A stretch of DNA of 64,000 nucleotides from JACMLD01 sp039919885 (GCA_039919885.1 JBDSEV010000055.1:49700-113699), one strand, 5' to 3'. Shown: positions 26,157 through 36,892, counted from the first letter of the stretch. Program-made: numbers and translations. The notes: generated by a model not told the origin, from the letters alone.

Positions 26157-28423
26157 GCTGCAACTATTTTTTCGTAATTTAAGTCCAGATTGGCTTCACC
26201 CAATGGAATACTGGGCTTGAAACAAATACTGATACGGGTGCCCTCTGTTGATTCAATTTTTAAACCACCTTCAATGTCTTCAGCCAATCCATTCATCAAT
26301 TTAAATCCCAGGCCTTGCTTACAATTCTTTGTAAAATCACCTGGCAGGCCAACTCCGTTATCCTGAATAACGAGTTCTAACTGGTCATGGGCATTTTGTA
26401 AGAGTGATATGACCACCGCCGGATTGGAATGATTACCACTAAATGCATATTTAATACAATTGGTTACTGCTTCATTCACAATCAGGCCGATGGGAATAGC
26501 CTGTGATACATCCATTTCTACAGCAGCAGCATCGCATTGAATATTGATTGACGGCCCCACATTGTATATCTCTTTCAGATGGCCAATCAATTCCCGGAGG
26601 TAGCCCGCCATATTGATGGTCGCAATACTCTCCGACTGATATAATTTCTGGTGAATCAGTGACATGGCAAAGATGCGGTTCTGGCTATCATGGATCGCTG
26701 ATAGTGCTTCGTCATTCAGACTTTCTGACTGCAGTTCCAACAAGCTCACTACCGTTTGCAAATTGTTTTTTACCCGGTGATGGACCTCTTTCAACAGCCA
26801 TTCTTTTTCGGTCACCAGGCTTTGAAGTGCCAGGTTTTTTTTGCTGATGAGTTTATTATTATCCTGTTTCAACCTATACTGCCTCAATAATAACAGGATT
26901 ATAATTAACAGTAAGGAGGAACTAATTATAGTGATATTTCTAAACAGTTTCGATTGCTCCAATTCTGCTGCCTGAAGCTCTGATTTTTGGGATAATGACT
27001 GGATTTCATGCTCCTTTTTTTCCGTTGCATACTTAACTTGAAGTTCCTCTATTTGCTTATTCTTACTTTCAGTGAAGAGAGAGTCGCTTATTGTATTGTT
27101 TTCCACCAGGTGCGAAAATGCCGACCTATAATTCCCCATCGCCGTATCAACTGTAATCCAAAATCTATTAAACAAAACATTGCGTATGGAAACAGGCACA
27201 CTATTAAGCAATTCCTTCCCTTTGTGTAGATACTTCAGGGCCAGCGGGAAATTTCTTGCTGCCGTGTAGAATCTAACAATAGTCCCATACATTCCCACTT
27301 TATATAAAGCTGAATAGTCATGGCTGTCAACGAATTGGAGTAATTTGTTGCAGTAAACTTGTCCATTTTCATATTGCTTAAGCCTGGTATAAATATCTGT
27401 ATATAATTGGGCTACCTGAGAATTTGTTTGTGGCCCATCAGGTTGTGCATATTTGGCCGTTATCTCATCCAATAATTTTTTGGCCAGCGTTGCTTTATTT
27501 AGTTTCACATAACAGGCCGATGCATTAAAAGCGAGTAAATAGATAGAAGGTTTATCATTGTATTTTTCGGCAACCTTAAGGCCAGCAAGTAAATAAGGAA
27601 TTGCTTTGTCATGTTTCATTAAATTAATGAAAATTACTCCGATGTCATTGTTGATTTGGCACAACTGAATAGAAGTATCGCTGTCATTTTCAGCAGATTG
27701 CAGGGCAAGTAAACTGTAATTTAACGCCTCACTATAATTACCTCTCCCTAAATTAATTTCCCCAATTAAAATATAAACTCCCTGCACGGCTGAATAATGT
27801 ATTGATTCATAATTTTTCAATGCAGACTCAAGCACCTTCAGCGCTTTGTCTAAATCTCCCTTTTGAACAAACAAATCCCCCAACATAGAGAGACAACGCG
27901 CCTTTTGCCTTACCGACCCTGATTTTTCAAAACAGGAAACAGCCTGTTGAACCAGGCCAATCCTTTTAGCTAATTGGGCAGAATCGGAATAGGAATAATG
28001 GTTAGACTGCTCAAAAAGAATTTCCCCTAAAAGCGATTTATCGCTTTGTTTATTAGCCAGTGGAATGGCTTGCTCAAGTAACTTTATGGCAAGTTGTTCA
28101 TTTTTATTTTCTTTTGAATAGTAAGATTTTATGAGTAAAATATTTGCTGTTGCAAAATCGGATTTTACAAAACTATTTAATCGTTCAGCTTCCCGAATTA
28201 GCAACAGCGCACTGTCCAGATCAGCAGTGTATTCCCCAGGTTTCATGATGTGGAATTCTGCAACTTTCAACAGCCTATTGATCCGGGCTGTATCCTGTCT
28301 ACTTCCTTTTACTGCTAACTGCGTCATTACGCTATTGGCCTCCTCCCTTGTTATAATTTGCGCAGGAAGAAAGCTGTATAGTAGCAGAAAAAACGCAATA
28401 AAACATATTTTTTTCACTGGCAT
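26153..28423 (-). CDS. TPR sensor histidine kinase (HisKA_2), kinase 1 of 4
   Basis: A 756-residue kinase with a signal peptide (ICFIAFFLLLYSFLPAQ), about 400 residues of helical TPR repeats, a charged coiled-coil (QVKYATEKKEHEIQSL), one membrane helix (ITIISSSLLLIIILLLL), a second coiled-coil, and the HisKA_2 dimerisation domain with phospho-acceptor His549 in EVHHRVKNNLQTVVS. The HATPase domain follows (NEAVTNCIKYAF, DNGVGLP, GLGFKLM). The TPR part should face the periplasm. It is the most diverged of the four kinases and is coupled to the response regulator gene. Confidence 0.93.
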   Translation of the reverse strand: MPVKKICFIAFFLLLYSFLPAQIITREEANSVMTQLAVKGSRQDTARINRLLKVAEFHIMKPGEYTADLDSALLLIREAERLNSFVKSDFATANILLIKSYYSKENKNEQLAIKLLEQAIPLANKQSDKSLLGEILFEQSNHYSYSDSAQLAKRIGLVQQAVSCFEKSGSVRQKARCLSMLGDLFVQKGDLDKALKVLESALKNYESIHYSAVQGVYILIGEINLGRGNYSEALNYSLLALQSAENDSDTSIQLCQINNDIGVIFINLMKHDKAIPYLLAGLKVAEKYNDKPSIYLLAFNASACYVKLNKATLAKKLLDEITAKYAQPDGPQTNSQVAQLYTDIYTRLKQYENGQVYCNKLLQFVDSHDYSALYKVGMYGTIVRFYTAARNFPLALKYLHKGKELLNSVPVSIRNVLFNRFWITVDTAMGNYRSAFSHLVENNTISDSLFTESKNKQIEELQVKYATEKKEHEIQSLSQKSELQAAELEQSKLFRNITIISSSLLLIIILLLLRQYRLKQDNNKLISKKNLALQSLVTEKEWLLKEVHHRVKNNLQTVVSLLELQSESLNDEALSAIHDSQNRIFAMSLIHQKLYQSESIATINMAGYLRELIGHLKEIYNVGPSINIQCDAAAVEMDVSQAIPIGLIVNEAVTNCIKYAFSGNHSNPAVVISLLQNAHDQLELVIQDNGVGLPGDFTKNCKQGLGFKLMNGLAEDIEGGLKIESTEGTRISICFKPSIPLGEANLDLNYEKIVAA

Positions 28424-28603
28424 AATTTTTTTTGTCTGACCAATCCCTTTAGTGCACGAAAGACCTTGCGCCTAAGGAACAGGAAAAGTTATCGTCGACC
28501 CAATTAAGTCGATGTAATAAATCACAGGTATGTATTTTAGTTTTAAAGTAAAATTTTTAGAATTGAATTTCCCCAAAATCATCTGCATTTAAAATTTAGT
28601 GTC

Positions 28604-31045
28604 TCAGGCTACATTTGTTTTCTCCGTAATCATAACAGCGTTGGTTTCGTGGAAAGGCACATTTGCATTGAAACAAACCCTGATTTGGGTACCTTTAGTA
28701 GATTCTATTGTAAACTCCCCTTCAATATCTTCTGCAAGTCCTTTCATCAGCCTAAATCCTAAGCCATCGTTGGCGCTTCCTGTCAAATCAAGTGGAAAGC
28801 CGGTCCCATTATCTGTAATAACTAGTTCCATTTGCTTATTAATGTTGGTCCTTAGCGAAATCCTTATTTCAGGATTTTTGCTAATTTTAGTAAATGCATA
28901 TTTAATAGAATTGGTTACCGCTTCATTTACAATTAAACCAATCGGAACAGCCTGCGAAACATCCAAATCTGCGTCAATGACCTCAAGATTGTATTTAATT
29001 TGATAACCTGTGCTGTATATTTCCCGCAGGTGGCCGGTAAGCTCCTCCAGGTAGGAATGCATGTTAATAGAAGCAATATTGCTTGACTGGTACAATTTCT
29101 GGTGAATCAGGGACATGGCAAATATACGGTTCTGGCTGTCGTGGATCGCGGAGAGTGCTTCATTATTGACAAAATCAGATTGCAGTTCAAGCAAACTGAC
29201 TACTGTCTGCAAATTATTTTTTACGCGGTGGTGTACCTCCTTCAGTAGCCATTCTTTCTCGCTCAGCAGTTTATTCAGTGTCTCATTCTTTTTACTGATG
29301 GCATTGTTTGTCTTTTTCTTTATTAGAAATTGATTAAAAAGTAAGGCTATAATGATAAGCAATAACAAAATAGCTGCAAGCGTAATATTACGGGTTAGTT
29401 TATTTTGTTTTAGCTCCGCTTGCTGAACAATGCCCTGCTGTTTTAAAAATTTGATATCCAGATCTTTTTTGTCTGCTGCGTATTTTACCGTTAATTCATC
29501 TAGTTTGTTTCGCTGATCCATGTTGGTAACCAAATCTAAATAATAGTTGTATTTGATATGATTTTTCAGCGCTGATTTATAATCTCCACTCAGGGAATCA
29601 ATTTTATACAGCATTTGATATCGCATAGAGTTATTGTAATCGTCACTTCCAATAAATGGTGTAGCAAATGCCAGATTCATAAATTGACGCGCTTTTTTAA
29701 TGTTTGTCTGTGAAATATAAAATTTTACTACATCAACCAGGTCCTCCTGGAATTCATGATATGGGTCTACACCCGTGATACCTGTCAGCAATTTGTAGAA
29801 TAAGGCATAGTTTTCATCCGCCAATTTATAATTATGCAGTTTCACGTAGCAGAGGCCTTTACAGGTAAGCACCTGCATTTCTTCCCACCTCGTTAAGGGA
29901 GGGAATTCTTTTGTGATATTATCCATCAACGAAATTGCAGCATTGTACCGATCTAGTGACGAAAGCAATGACATCATAAAGAACAAGCCTTTGTACCAAA
30001 ATACATGCGGCGCTGTATACCTGCATGCGATTGCTTTGTTGAACCAACTCAGTGCTTCTTCGTTTTTGCCAAACGCCATATAGGCTGCTCCAGTCCGGTT
30101 AAAAAAAGAAGGTTCCAGTCCCTTAAACGCTGACCATTTCAGGTTTGCAAGTGCGGCTTTGGCGTATTCCAGTGAACCTAAAAAATCTGAATTCAATGAA
30201 GATAAATGACATAGGATATATTGAGTGTATAGCAGGTGTTTGAAACCACTGGATTTCTCCATGTCCAAAACGCGTAACATATACTGTTGCGTTAATAGAT
30301 TGTTTTTAGCCAGGTAAATTTTTGAGATTTCGAATAAAACTTCAATTTCGCGCTCTTTTATTCTCAATTGCTGGTACAGCCTGAGTGCTGTATCAAAATA
30401 CCTGAGTTTTAATGAATCATTGTTGTTCTCCAGGCGGCCCAGTTGCTGACTTGCCGTGGCCATTGTACGGAAATCACCTTCCCCCGCAGCAGACGAAAAT
30501 AAGCTGGAATATATTTTCTTGCTTTCATCCGTATTGCCGCTTTGATAATATAATTCTCCAAGCTGTTGCTGGCATTCATTTTTAAGCTTTTGGGAAACAC
30601 CGGCGCTTGAAGCCACACGTATATAGTAAGCTGCACTGTCCAGGTCTGCCTTCCGGGTTCCAGGTTGATGGAGAAACCAAATTGCGAGTTCGATCAGCAA
30701 TTGTATTCTTTGTTCGCCGCGCAACGTGTTTAATAATTGTTTCGCCTCCGTAATCTTTCCCGCGTTAATCAGGCCAGCGCTTTTTGACTGTCTGTCATCT
30801 AACCCTTCAGTATACTGCAGCAGAAAAGGCAACTGTGTAATCTGGCGGGCCATTGATATAACGCTATCCTGATCTATATTGCTTTGACTGATCAAATTGA
30901 TGAATTGAGCAGTACTACGTATCAAAAGTCGCTTTTGTGCTATCGTGTAATTTTCAACCGCGGCAGGCCCGGACAAAGATCGCGCAGAAGCGGAACCCAC
31001 CAGGCTCAGGGCAAAAAATGAAAGGTATGTAAGTTTAGTTTTCAA
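28604..31045 (-). CDS. TPR sensor histidine kinase (HisKA_2), kinase 2 of 4
   Basis: An 813-residue paralogue of the adjacent kinases. The plan is signal peptide (FFALSLVGSASA), long TPR region, coiled-coil (TVKYAADKKDLDIKFLKQ), membrane helix (ITLAAILLLLIIIALLF), and HisKA_2 with His606 in EVHHRVKNNL, followed by HATPase (NEAVTNSIKYAF, DNGTGFP). The mature chain begins with the segment NYTIAQKRLLIRSTAQFINL, shared with kinases 3 and 4. No receiver domain or response regulator is attached, so it either shares the regulator at 24723 or signals elsewhere. It is separated from kinase 1 by 180 bases. Confidence 0.92.
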   Translation of the reverse strand: MKTKLTYLSFFALSLVGSASARSLSGPAAVENYTIAQKRLLIRSTAQFINLISQSNIDQDSVISMARQITQLPFLLQYTEGLDDRQSKSAGLINAGKITEAKQLLNTLRGEQRIQLLIELAIWFLHQPGTRKADLDSAAYYIRVASSAGVSQKLKNECQQQLGELYYQSGNTDESKKIYSSLFSSAAGEGDFRTMATASQQLGRLENNNDSLKLRYFDTALRLYQQLRIKEREIEVLFEISKIYLAKNNLLTQQYMLRVLDMEKSSGFKHLLYTQYILCHLSSLNSDFLGSLEYAKAALANLKWSAFKGLEPSFFNRTGAAYMAFGKNEEALSWFNKAIACRYTAPHVFWYKGLFFMMSLLSSLDRYNAAISLMDNITKEFPPLTRWEEMQVLTCKGLCYVKLHNYKLADENYALFYKLLTGITGVDPYHEFQEDLVDVVKFYISQTNIKKARQFMNLAFATPFIGSDDYNNSMRYQMLYKIDSLSGDYKSALKNHIKYNYYLDLVTNMDQRNKLDELTVKYAADKKDLDIKFLKQQGIVQQAELKQNKLTRNITLAAILLLLIIIALLFNQFLIKKKTNNAISKKNETLNKLLSEKEWLLKEVHHRVKNNLQTVVSLLELQSDFVNNEALSAIHDSQNRIFAMSLIHQKLYQSSNIASINMHSYLEELTGHLREIYSTGYQIKYNLEVIDADLDVSQAVPIGLIVNEAVTNSIKYAFTKISKNPEIRISLRTNINKQMELVITDNGTGFPLDLTGSANDGLGFRLMKGLAEDIEGEFTIESTKGTQIRVCFNANVPFHETNAVMITEKTNVA

Positions 31046-31171
31046 GTCTGTTATTTAAAATAAACATCTCACCCGGCAATTAAATCTCTTATCTCAGGGT
31101 ATCACAGTAACCCGGCTGTGTGCTAATTCCCTAATCCCATGAATTTTAATAATCTCACGCGCCAATTTTGT

Positions 31172-33604
31172 CTACGCATTTAGTAACCAGCCCGTTTGAT
31201 GCAACGGAAGACTTGCGTTAAAAGAAATAATAATCTGCGTGCCATTTGCTGAATTAATTGTTAGCTCACCTTCGATATCTTCTACCAGTGCCGTCATCAG
31301 TTTAAAGCCAAGCCCGGCCCTATCTGCGGAATGGAAATTAGCCGGCAACCCGGTCCCATTATCAGCAATCGTCAATACCAATAAACCTCCAACTTCCTTG
31401 TGCAATAATATTGTTACTTCAGGATCATTACTACTGGGCGTAAATGCATATTTAATAGAATTGGTCACCGCTTCATTTACAATTAACCCAATTGGAAACG
31501 CTTGCGAAACATCCAGGTCTATATCAATCACCTCAAGATTATATTTGATTTGATAACTTGAATTGAAGATTTTCCGGAGGTGACCGGTAAGCGCCTGCAG
31601 ATATGAACGCATGTTGATCGACGAAATATTATCCGACTGGTACAATTTCTGGTGAATAAGCGACATCGCATAAATCCGGTTCTGACTGTCATGTATTGCA
31701 GACAAAGCTTCGTTGTCCAGAAAATCAGACTGAAGTTCAAGTAAACTGACTACTGTCTGCAAATTGTTTTTTACCCGGTGATGAACTTCTTTGAGCAACC
31801 ATTCTTTTTCGGCCAGTAGCTTACGCAGCGCAATATTTTTCTTATTAATCGCACTATTTGCCCGTTGCTTCACCAGGTATTGGTTAAAAAGCAATGAACT
31901 GATAATCACCAGTAAAACTACGGCGGCAAGTGTTATACTATGGATAAAGCTATTTTGTTTTAATTTGGCTTGCTGAATAATGCCTTGCTGTTTCAATAAA
32001 CGGATGTCCTGGTCTTTTTTTTCTGCTACATATTTCACCGTTAGCTCATCCATCATTTTACGCTGGTCCATATTTCTATCTAAATCAAAATAATATTTGT
32101 AGCGGATATGATGCTGAAGCGCGGATGCGTAATTCCCAGTGATTGAATCGATTTTATATAAAAGCGAATACTTTTCTACCATTCCAAACCTAGGACTTGT
32201 ATGGGACGTATTGCTATAGGATGCTTTGAGAAATAGCCGGGCTTTCATTAAATTGCCCTTGGAGACAAAGTAATTGCCCATAACGAACAAATGGCCATAC
32301 AATTCATGGTTTGGGTCGACCCTTGGAAATTTGGTATACAATGTATAGAAAGCCTCAAAGCTTTCTTCCGCCATTCTATCATTGCCAAGTTTCTGATAAC
32401 ATTGTCCTTTAGCCCCGAGCAGGTCCATTTTTTCCCAGACTGTTAACGGCGGAAATTCTTTTGTTATCGAATCCACCAGGTCCAGCGCACTTTTAGATCT
32501 GCCCAGATCGCAGAGCCATTGTACTGTAAGAAGAAAAGACTTGTACCAGAAAATATGGGAACAAATATACCGGTATGCGATTCCCTGCCGAAACCACGAT
32601 AACGCTTCCTCATTTTTATCAAAATCTGTGTAAGAACCGCCTACCCGCCTCATGAAAGTAGGCGCTAATTCTTTAAATCCCGACCACTTCATGTTTTCAA
32701 ACGCTGCCTTGGCATAGTTTAAGCCAGTCAATGACTGTTGACTCATTAGATTAAGAAGGGACAAAATATATTCGGAATACAAGACATGCTTAAACCCATT
32801 TGACTGCTGTAGGGCTAAAACCCGCAAAATGTACTTTTGCGCCATTATATAATCAACGCGCCGGTAAACATTCATTATGTCGAATAGCTGTTCAATTTCT
32901 TTTTCTTTTAATTTCAATTCCCTGTACAACGAAAGCGCCCTGTTAAAGTAAATAAGCTTTATTGAATCGTTGTCGAAGAACATTCTGCCCAATTGTTGGC
33001 TTACATTCGCCATTGTTAAAAGGTTCCCTTCCTTCTCTGCAGATAACAATAAATTCAAATAAATTATTTTGCTTTTCGCAATGCTACCGGTTTGATAATT
33101 TAATTCGCCTTGTAAGAGCAAGCATTCGTTTTGCAGATCCTTGTATTTTCCAGATATACTTAGCGCAGCAGCGAGATGTATATATCGGTTTGTACTGTCA
33201 ATATCTTTTTTATGATTGCCTGGCTGATGAATGTACCATATAGCGAGTTTGATCAATAGTTGTATTTTATTTTGACCGTCAAGGGTTTTCAATACTTCTT
33301 TTGCTTCGGCAATCCGCCCAGTGTTAATTAAATCAGTGCTTTCTGATTGACTACTATCCAGACCTTCTGTGTAAGGAAGAAGAAAAGGCAGTTGTGTAAT
33401 AAGCCTGGCCATAGACATTGCACTATCTGCCTCGATATCGTTTTGATTAAGTATTTTAACGAACTGCACGGTATTGTTTATCAGCAGTCTTTTTTGGGCA
33501 ATGCTATATGTATTAACTGTTTCCGGGCCGGATAAATGCTGCGCGCTGCCGGAGGCCTGTAGGGCGAGCATAAAAATTAACAGGTATATGTCTTTTTTAT
33601 TCAA
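31172..33604 (-). CDS. TPR sensor histidine kinase (HisKA_2), kinase 3 of 4
   Basis: An 810-residue kinase of the same build as kinases 2 and 4: signal peptide (LIFMLALQASGSAQ), a TPR-rich periplasmic part, coiled-coil (TVKYVAEKKDQDIRLLKQ), membrane helix (ITLAAVVLLVIISSLLF), His609 in EVHHRVKNNL, and HATPase with NEAVTNSIKYAF and DNGTGLP. The catalytic half is nearly identical among kinases 2 to 4, while the sensor half differs more, suggesting duplication followed by change of the sensed signal. The C-terminal tail differs from the others, ending GWLLNA. Confidence 0.92.
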   Translation of the reverse strand: MNKKDIYLLIFMLALQASGSAQHLSGPETVNTYSIAQKRLLINNTVQFVKILNQNDIEADSAMSMARLITQLPFLLPYTEGLDSSQSESTDLINTGRIAEAKEVLKTLDGQNKIQLLIKLAIWYIHQPGNHKKDIDSTNRYIHLAAALSISGKYKDLQNECLLLQGELNYQTGSIAKSKIIYLNLLLSAEKEGNLLTMANVSQQLGRMFFDNDSIKLIYFNRALSLYRELKLKEKEIEQLFDIMNVYRRVDYIMAQKYILRVLALQQSNGFKHVLYSEYILSLLNLMSQQSLTGLNYAKAAFENMKWSGFKELAPTFMRRVGGSYTDFDKNEEALSWFRQGIAYRYICSHIFWYKSFLLTVQWLCDLGRSKSALDLVDSITKEFPPLTVWEKMDLLGAKGQCYQKLGNDRMAEESFEAFYTLYTKFPRVDPNHELYGHLFVMGNYFVSKGNLMKARLFLKASYSNTSHTSPRFGMVEKYSLLYKIDSITGNYASALQHHIRYKYYFDLDRNMDQRKMMDELTVKYVAEKKDQDIRLLKQQGIIQQAKLKQNSFIHSITLAAVVLLVIISSLLFNQYLVKQRANSAINKKNIALRKLLAEKEWLLKEVHHRVKNNLQTVVSLLELQSDFLDNEALSAIHDSQNRIYAMSLIHQKLYQSDNISSINMRSYLQALTGHLRKIFNSSYQIKYNLEVIDIDLDVSQAFPIGLIVNEAVTNSIKYAFTPSSNDPEVTILLHKEVGGLLVLTIADNGTGLPANFHSADRAGLGFKLMTALVEDIEGELTINSANGTQIIISFNASLPLHQTGWLLNA

Positions 33605-33658
33605 GCTAATTTCTTTACATAAATCAGTTTTATGTGGCCTGCATTACGGATTCTTCAT

Positions 33659-36109
33659 TCAGGCTGCTACGGTTCGTTCGGCAGTTATCACATTGTTGGC
33701 CTCGTGAAAAGGTAAACGCAGGTTGAAAAGAACGGTAATCTGTGTGCCATCTATTGAGTCAATTGACAACTGGCCCTCGATATCTTCCACAAGCCCCTTT
33801 ATCAGCTTAAAACCTAAGCCGCTTTTACCCGTAGCATCAAAGTATTCGGGAAGGCCCGCCCCATTATCTGCAACAGTTAAAACGAACGTTCCTGCATACT
33901 TTTTTTGAAAAGAGATTGTTACAGCAGCATTTTCGGATTTGCCCGTAAATGCATACTTAATGGCATTGGTTACTGCTTCATTTACAATCAGGCCAACCGG
34001 GATGGCTTGTGAAACATCCACATCGATTGGAAGGGCGTCAACAATAAAATTAATCCCGCGGTCTGTATGGTATATTTCACGCAAGTGGTCAGCAAGCTCC
34101 TGCAGGTAAGCGCGCATATTAATGGACGCAACATTATCCGACTGGTACAGTTTCTGGTGGATCAGTGACATCGCATAAATCCGGTTCTGGCTGTCATGAA
34201 TGGCAGACAAAGCCTCGTTGTCCAGGAAATCAGACTGCAGTTCCAGTAAACTTACGACTGTCTGTAAATTATTTTTTACGCGGTGATGAACTTCTTTAAG
34301 CAACCATTCCTTTTCGGCCACGAGCTTATTTAATGCGGCATTTTTTTTATTAATTGAATTATTTGTACGTTGTTTTAGCAGGTATTGGTTGAATAGCAAT
34401 GCAATTATAAACAACATCAATATCATTGCAGCAAGTGTTATGGCACGGCCCAATTTATTTTGTCTTAGTTCCACTTGCTGCACAATGGCCTGTTGTTTTA
34501 ACAATTTAATATCCTGGTCTTTTTTGTCTGCAGCGTATTTGACTGTTATCTCGCTAAACTTATTTCGCTGATCCATGCTTGCCCACAAATTGAAATAATA
34601 CATGTGTTTGATATGATTTTGCAATGCTGACTTATACCTACCCAGTGACGAATCAATTTTATACAGCAATGAATACCACACATAACTTGTAAGGTTATCA
34701 CTATAATGAGACGTGTCAGGAGATGCCGCGTCTACAAATCTCAAAGCTTTTTTCCAGGCTTTCCTTAAAACATAATATTCTGCAATCAACTGCAAATCTG
34801 CTCTAAAATTAATGTTTGGATCTTTCTCCGGGATAGAAACAAGAATATTATATAAAGAATCGAAGGTTTCATCAGCCAATTTGTGATTATTGAGTTTAAC
34901 ATAACACTCACCCCTAATCGATAACAGTTGCTTCTTTTCCCATTTTGTTAAAGGCGGGAATTCTTTCGTAATACTATCCATTAGCGCTAAAGAAGCGTTA
35001 GATTGATTAGCTTCCCAGAGTTCTGAAGCAGCCAATAAAAGACTATTGTACCAGAATATGTGCGGGCACTTGTATCTAAGCGACAATGCCTTTCTGAAGT
35101 ATAACATAGCTTCATCCGGATGGCCAAGATTGCCATATATGATTCCCATTAGCGTAATATAACGGGGTTCCAATTCACTGAATCCGGACCATTTCATGTT
35201 TGACAATGCAGCCTTGGCAAATTCGAGTCCAGCTAAATTATCACTTTGCGTACTCGTTATAAGCGCAAGTATAAAGTCAGTGTACAACGCATGCTGAAAT
35301 CCACTTGATTTTTGCAAGGTTACAGCACGAACCAGGTATTTTTGCGCTATGGGAGGGTTTGTCTTAAAGTAAATCTTCGCGATTTCCCATAACTGCTCAA
35401 TCTGCTTTTCGTTCAATTTTAATCGCTCGTATAAAAGCAGCGCGGTCTTATAGTACCTGAGCTTCATTGTATCATTGTTGTCAAGCAATCCGCCCAATAG
35501 TTGGGTTGCATTCGCCACTATTGCAAGATTCCCTTCCTTTTCTCCTAATGTAATCAGGCTGGCATATATTTTTTTGGCTTCGGGTACTCTACCATTTTGA
35601 ACATTTAGTTCGCCAAACAAAAACTGGCATTCTTCCTGCAACTTTGGGTATTTACCGGCGTCGGCAAGTTTTGTAGCAAATTGCAGGTAATAAGCTGCAC
35701 TGTCTAAGCATTCTCTACCTGTCCCGGGCTGATGAAGGTACCAAGTACCCAGATCAATCAATAAGCGGATGCGTTTTTCACCGGTCAGTATATTAACTAA
35801 TTGCCTGGCGTCGTTAATTTTGCCAGCATCTATTAACCGGGTACTTTGCCATTCGTTATTTTCGGCATACCCTGGATATGAAAGCAGAAAAGGCAGGTGT
35901 GTAACGGTCCGGCCTATATACATTGCGCTGTCTTTATCCAAATTTTCTTTTGAAATATAAGTAACAAACTCAGCCGTTAAAAACTGGAGCAGTCTTTTTT
36001 GGGCTATGCTGTAATTATTAACAGCGGCAGTACCGGACGTCAATTGCCCAATGCCGGTATAACCTGAAATGATTATCAATAGCAGTATGAATGTTTGTTT
36101 TGCAGTCAT
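33659..36109 (-). CDS. TPR sensor histidine kinase (HisKA_2), kinase 4 of 4
   Basis: About 816 residues from ATG 36109, which gives a clean signal peptide (QTFILLLIIISGYTGIGQ); an upstream ATG at 36163 would add 18 polar and aromatic residues and is less likely. It has the TPR region, coiled-coil (TVKYAADKKDQDIKLLKQ), membrane helix (AITLAAMILMLFIIALLF), His609 (EVHHRVKNNL) and HATPase (NEAVTNAIKYAF, DNGAGLP). As the most 5' gene of the tandem it probably carries the first promoter of the array. Kinase 3 starts 54 bases after its stop. Confidence 0.92.
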   Translation of the reverse strand: MTAKQTFILLLIIISGYTGIGQLTSGTAAVNNYSIAQKRLLQFLTAEFVTYISKENLDKDSAMYIGRTVTHLPFLLSYPGYAENNEWQSTRLIDAGKINDARQLVNILTGEKRIRLLIDLGTWYLHQPGTGRECLDSAAYYLQFATKLADAGKYPKLQEECQFLFGELNVQNGRVPEAKKIYASLITLGEKEGNLAIVANATQLLGGLLDNNDTMKLRYYKTALLLYERLKLNEKQIEQLWEIAKIYFKTNPPIAQKYLVRAVTLQKSSGFQHALYTDFILALITSTQSDNLAGLEFAKAALSNMKWSGFSELEPRYITLMGIIYGNLGHPDEAMLYFRKALSLRYKCPHIFWYNSLLLAASELWEANQSNASLALMDSITKEFPPLTKWEKKQLLSIRGECYVKLNNHKLADETFDSLYNILVSIPEKDPNINFRADLQLIAEYYVLRKAWKKALRFVDAASPDTSHYSDNLTSYVWYSLLYKIDSSLGRYKSALQNHIKHMYYFNLWASMDQRNKFSEITVKYAADKKDQDIKLLKQQAIVQQVELRQNKLGRAITLAAMILMLFIIALLFNQYLLKQRTNNSINKKNAALNKLVAEKEWLLKEVHHRVKNNLQTVVSLLELQSDFLDNEALSAIHDSQNRIYAMSLIHQKLYQSDNVASINMRAYLQELADHLREIYHTDRGINFIVDALPIDVDVSQAIPVGLIVNEAVTNAIKYAFTGKSENAAVTISFQKKYAGTFVLTVADNGAGLPEYFDATGKSGLGFKLIKGLVEDIEGQLSIDSIDGTQITVLFNLRLPFHEANNVITAERTVAA

Positions 36110-36192
36110 GGCGCGGAAAATGAAGCAATAAGAGAGATTGCTTAATGGCGACTTGTTGATCAAAAGTTACTGTATTTTCAATAACCTCCTGT

Positions 36193-36633
36193 TTAAAATT
36201 TTTGCACTATAACCACCCCAATAATAATCAGCACAATCCCGGCAATTCGCCAGGCATTAACGCTGTGCTGGATAGCAAGAATGCCAAAATGGTCCAGTAA
36301 AACCGCCACGATAACCTGGCCAGCTACAATAAGACCGAAAGTAAGGCCCATACCAATACGTGGCAGGGCCAGCATGGAAGCCGTAATAAAAAATGCACCA
36401 ATCATACCACCCCCCAGCCAGGACACGAGGGACGCCGATTTTAAACCAGCCGGTGTTACTGTTTCTTCGGTGAACTGCAAATAAACGGCAACACTGATTG
36501 CGCCGATTATAAATGAAAACAACGCTGCATATACGGGGCTGTCAATTGATTTTCCAAATTTTGAATTGAGCCCCGCCTGGAAAGGCAATACAGCACCGCA
36601 GACAAAAGCAATTAGCATCCAGCTTAACTTCAT
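36193..36633 (-). CDS. DMT-family transporter, DUF606 (YdcZ) type
   Basis: A 146-residue protein with five predicted membrane helices, for example MLIAFVCGAVLPFQAGLNSK, LFSFIIGAISVAVYL and IAGIVLIIIGVVIVQKF. The N-terminal PFQAGLNSKFGK motif is typical of the YdcZ/DUF606 group of small drug/metabolite-like exporters, which often work as pairs of half-size units. No partner half is seen here. The substrate is unknown. Confidence 0.85.
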   Translation of the reverse strand: MKLSWMLIAFVCGAVLPFQAGLNSKFGKSIDSPVYAALFSFIIGAISVAVYLQFTEETVTPAGLKSASLVSWLGGGMIGAFFITASMLALPRIGMGLTFGLIVAGQVIVAVLLDHFGILAIQHSVNAWRIAGIVLIIIGVVIVQKF

Positions 36634-36892
36634 AATGTTTATAGTTAGGCTTTAAAATTGCTTTTTTATTTGTAGTGGCACTTTGCAAAAAAGTCCAGAT
36701 TCTTTGCTTATTTGAACAAGTCTTCAAACCACGCCTGCTTTTTTGGCGGTATTTCGTTTTTGCGTCAACGGTTGGCGAAATACCGACTGCTACAAGCACG
36801 CATTGAGCGGTCACGAATATGATACTTAGCGAATTACATTATGGCATAGTATTGTACATGCATATTGTTTTAAAAATTAAAACCTACAGTGT

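Noticed and set aside
36842..36856. TGGCATAGTATTGTA before the esterase at 36893, considered as a sigma-54 promoter
   Set aside because: The spacing to TTG is one base off and the -12 GC is GT.
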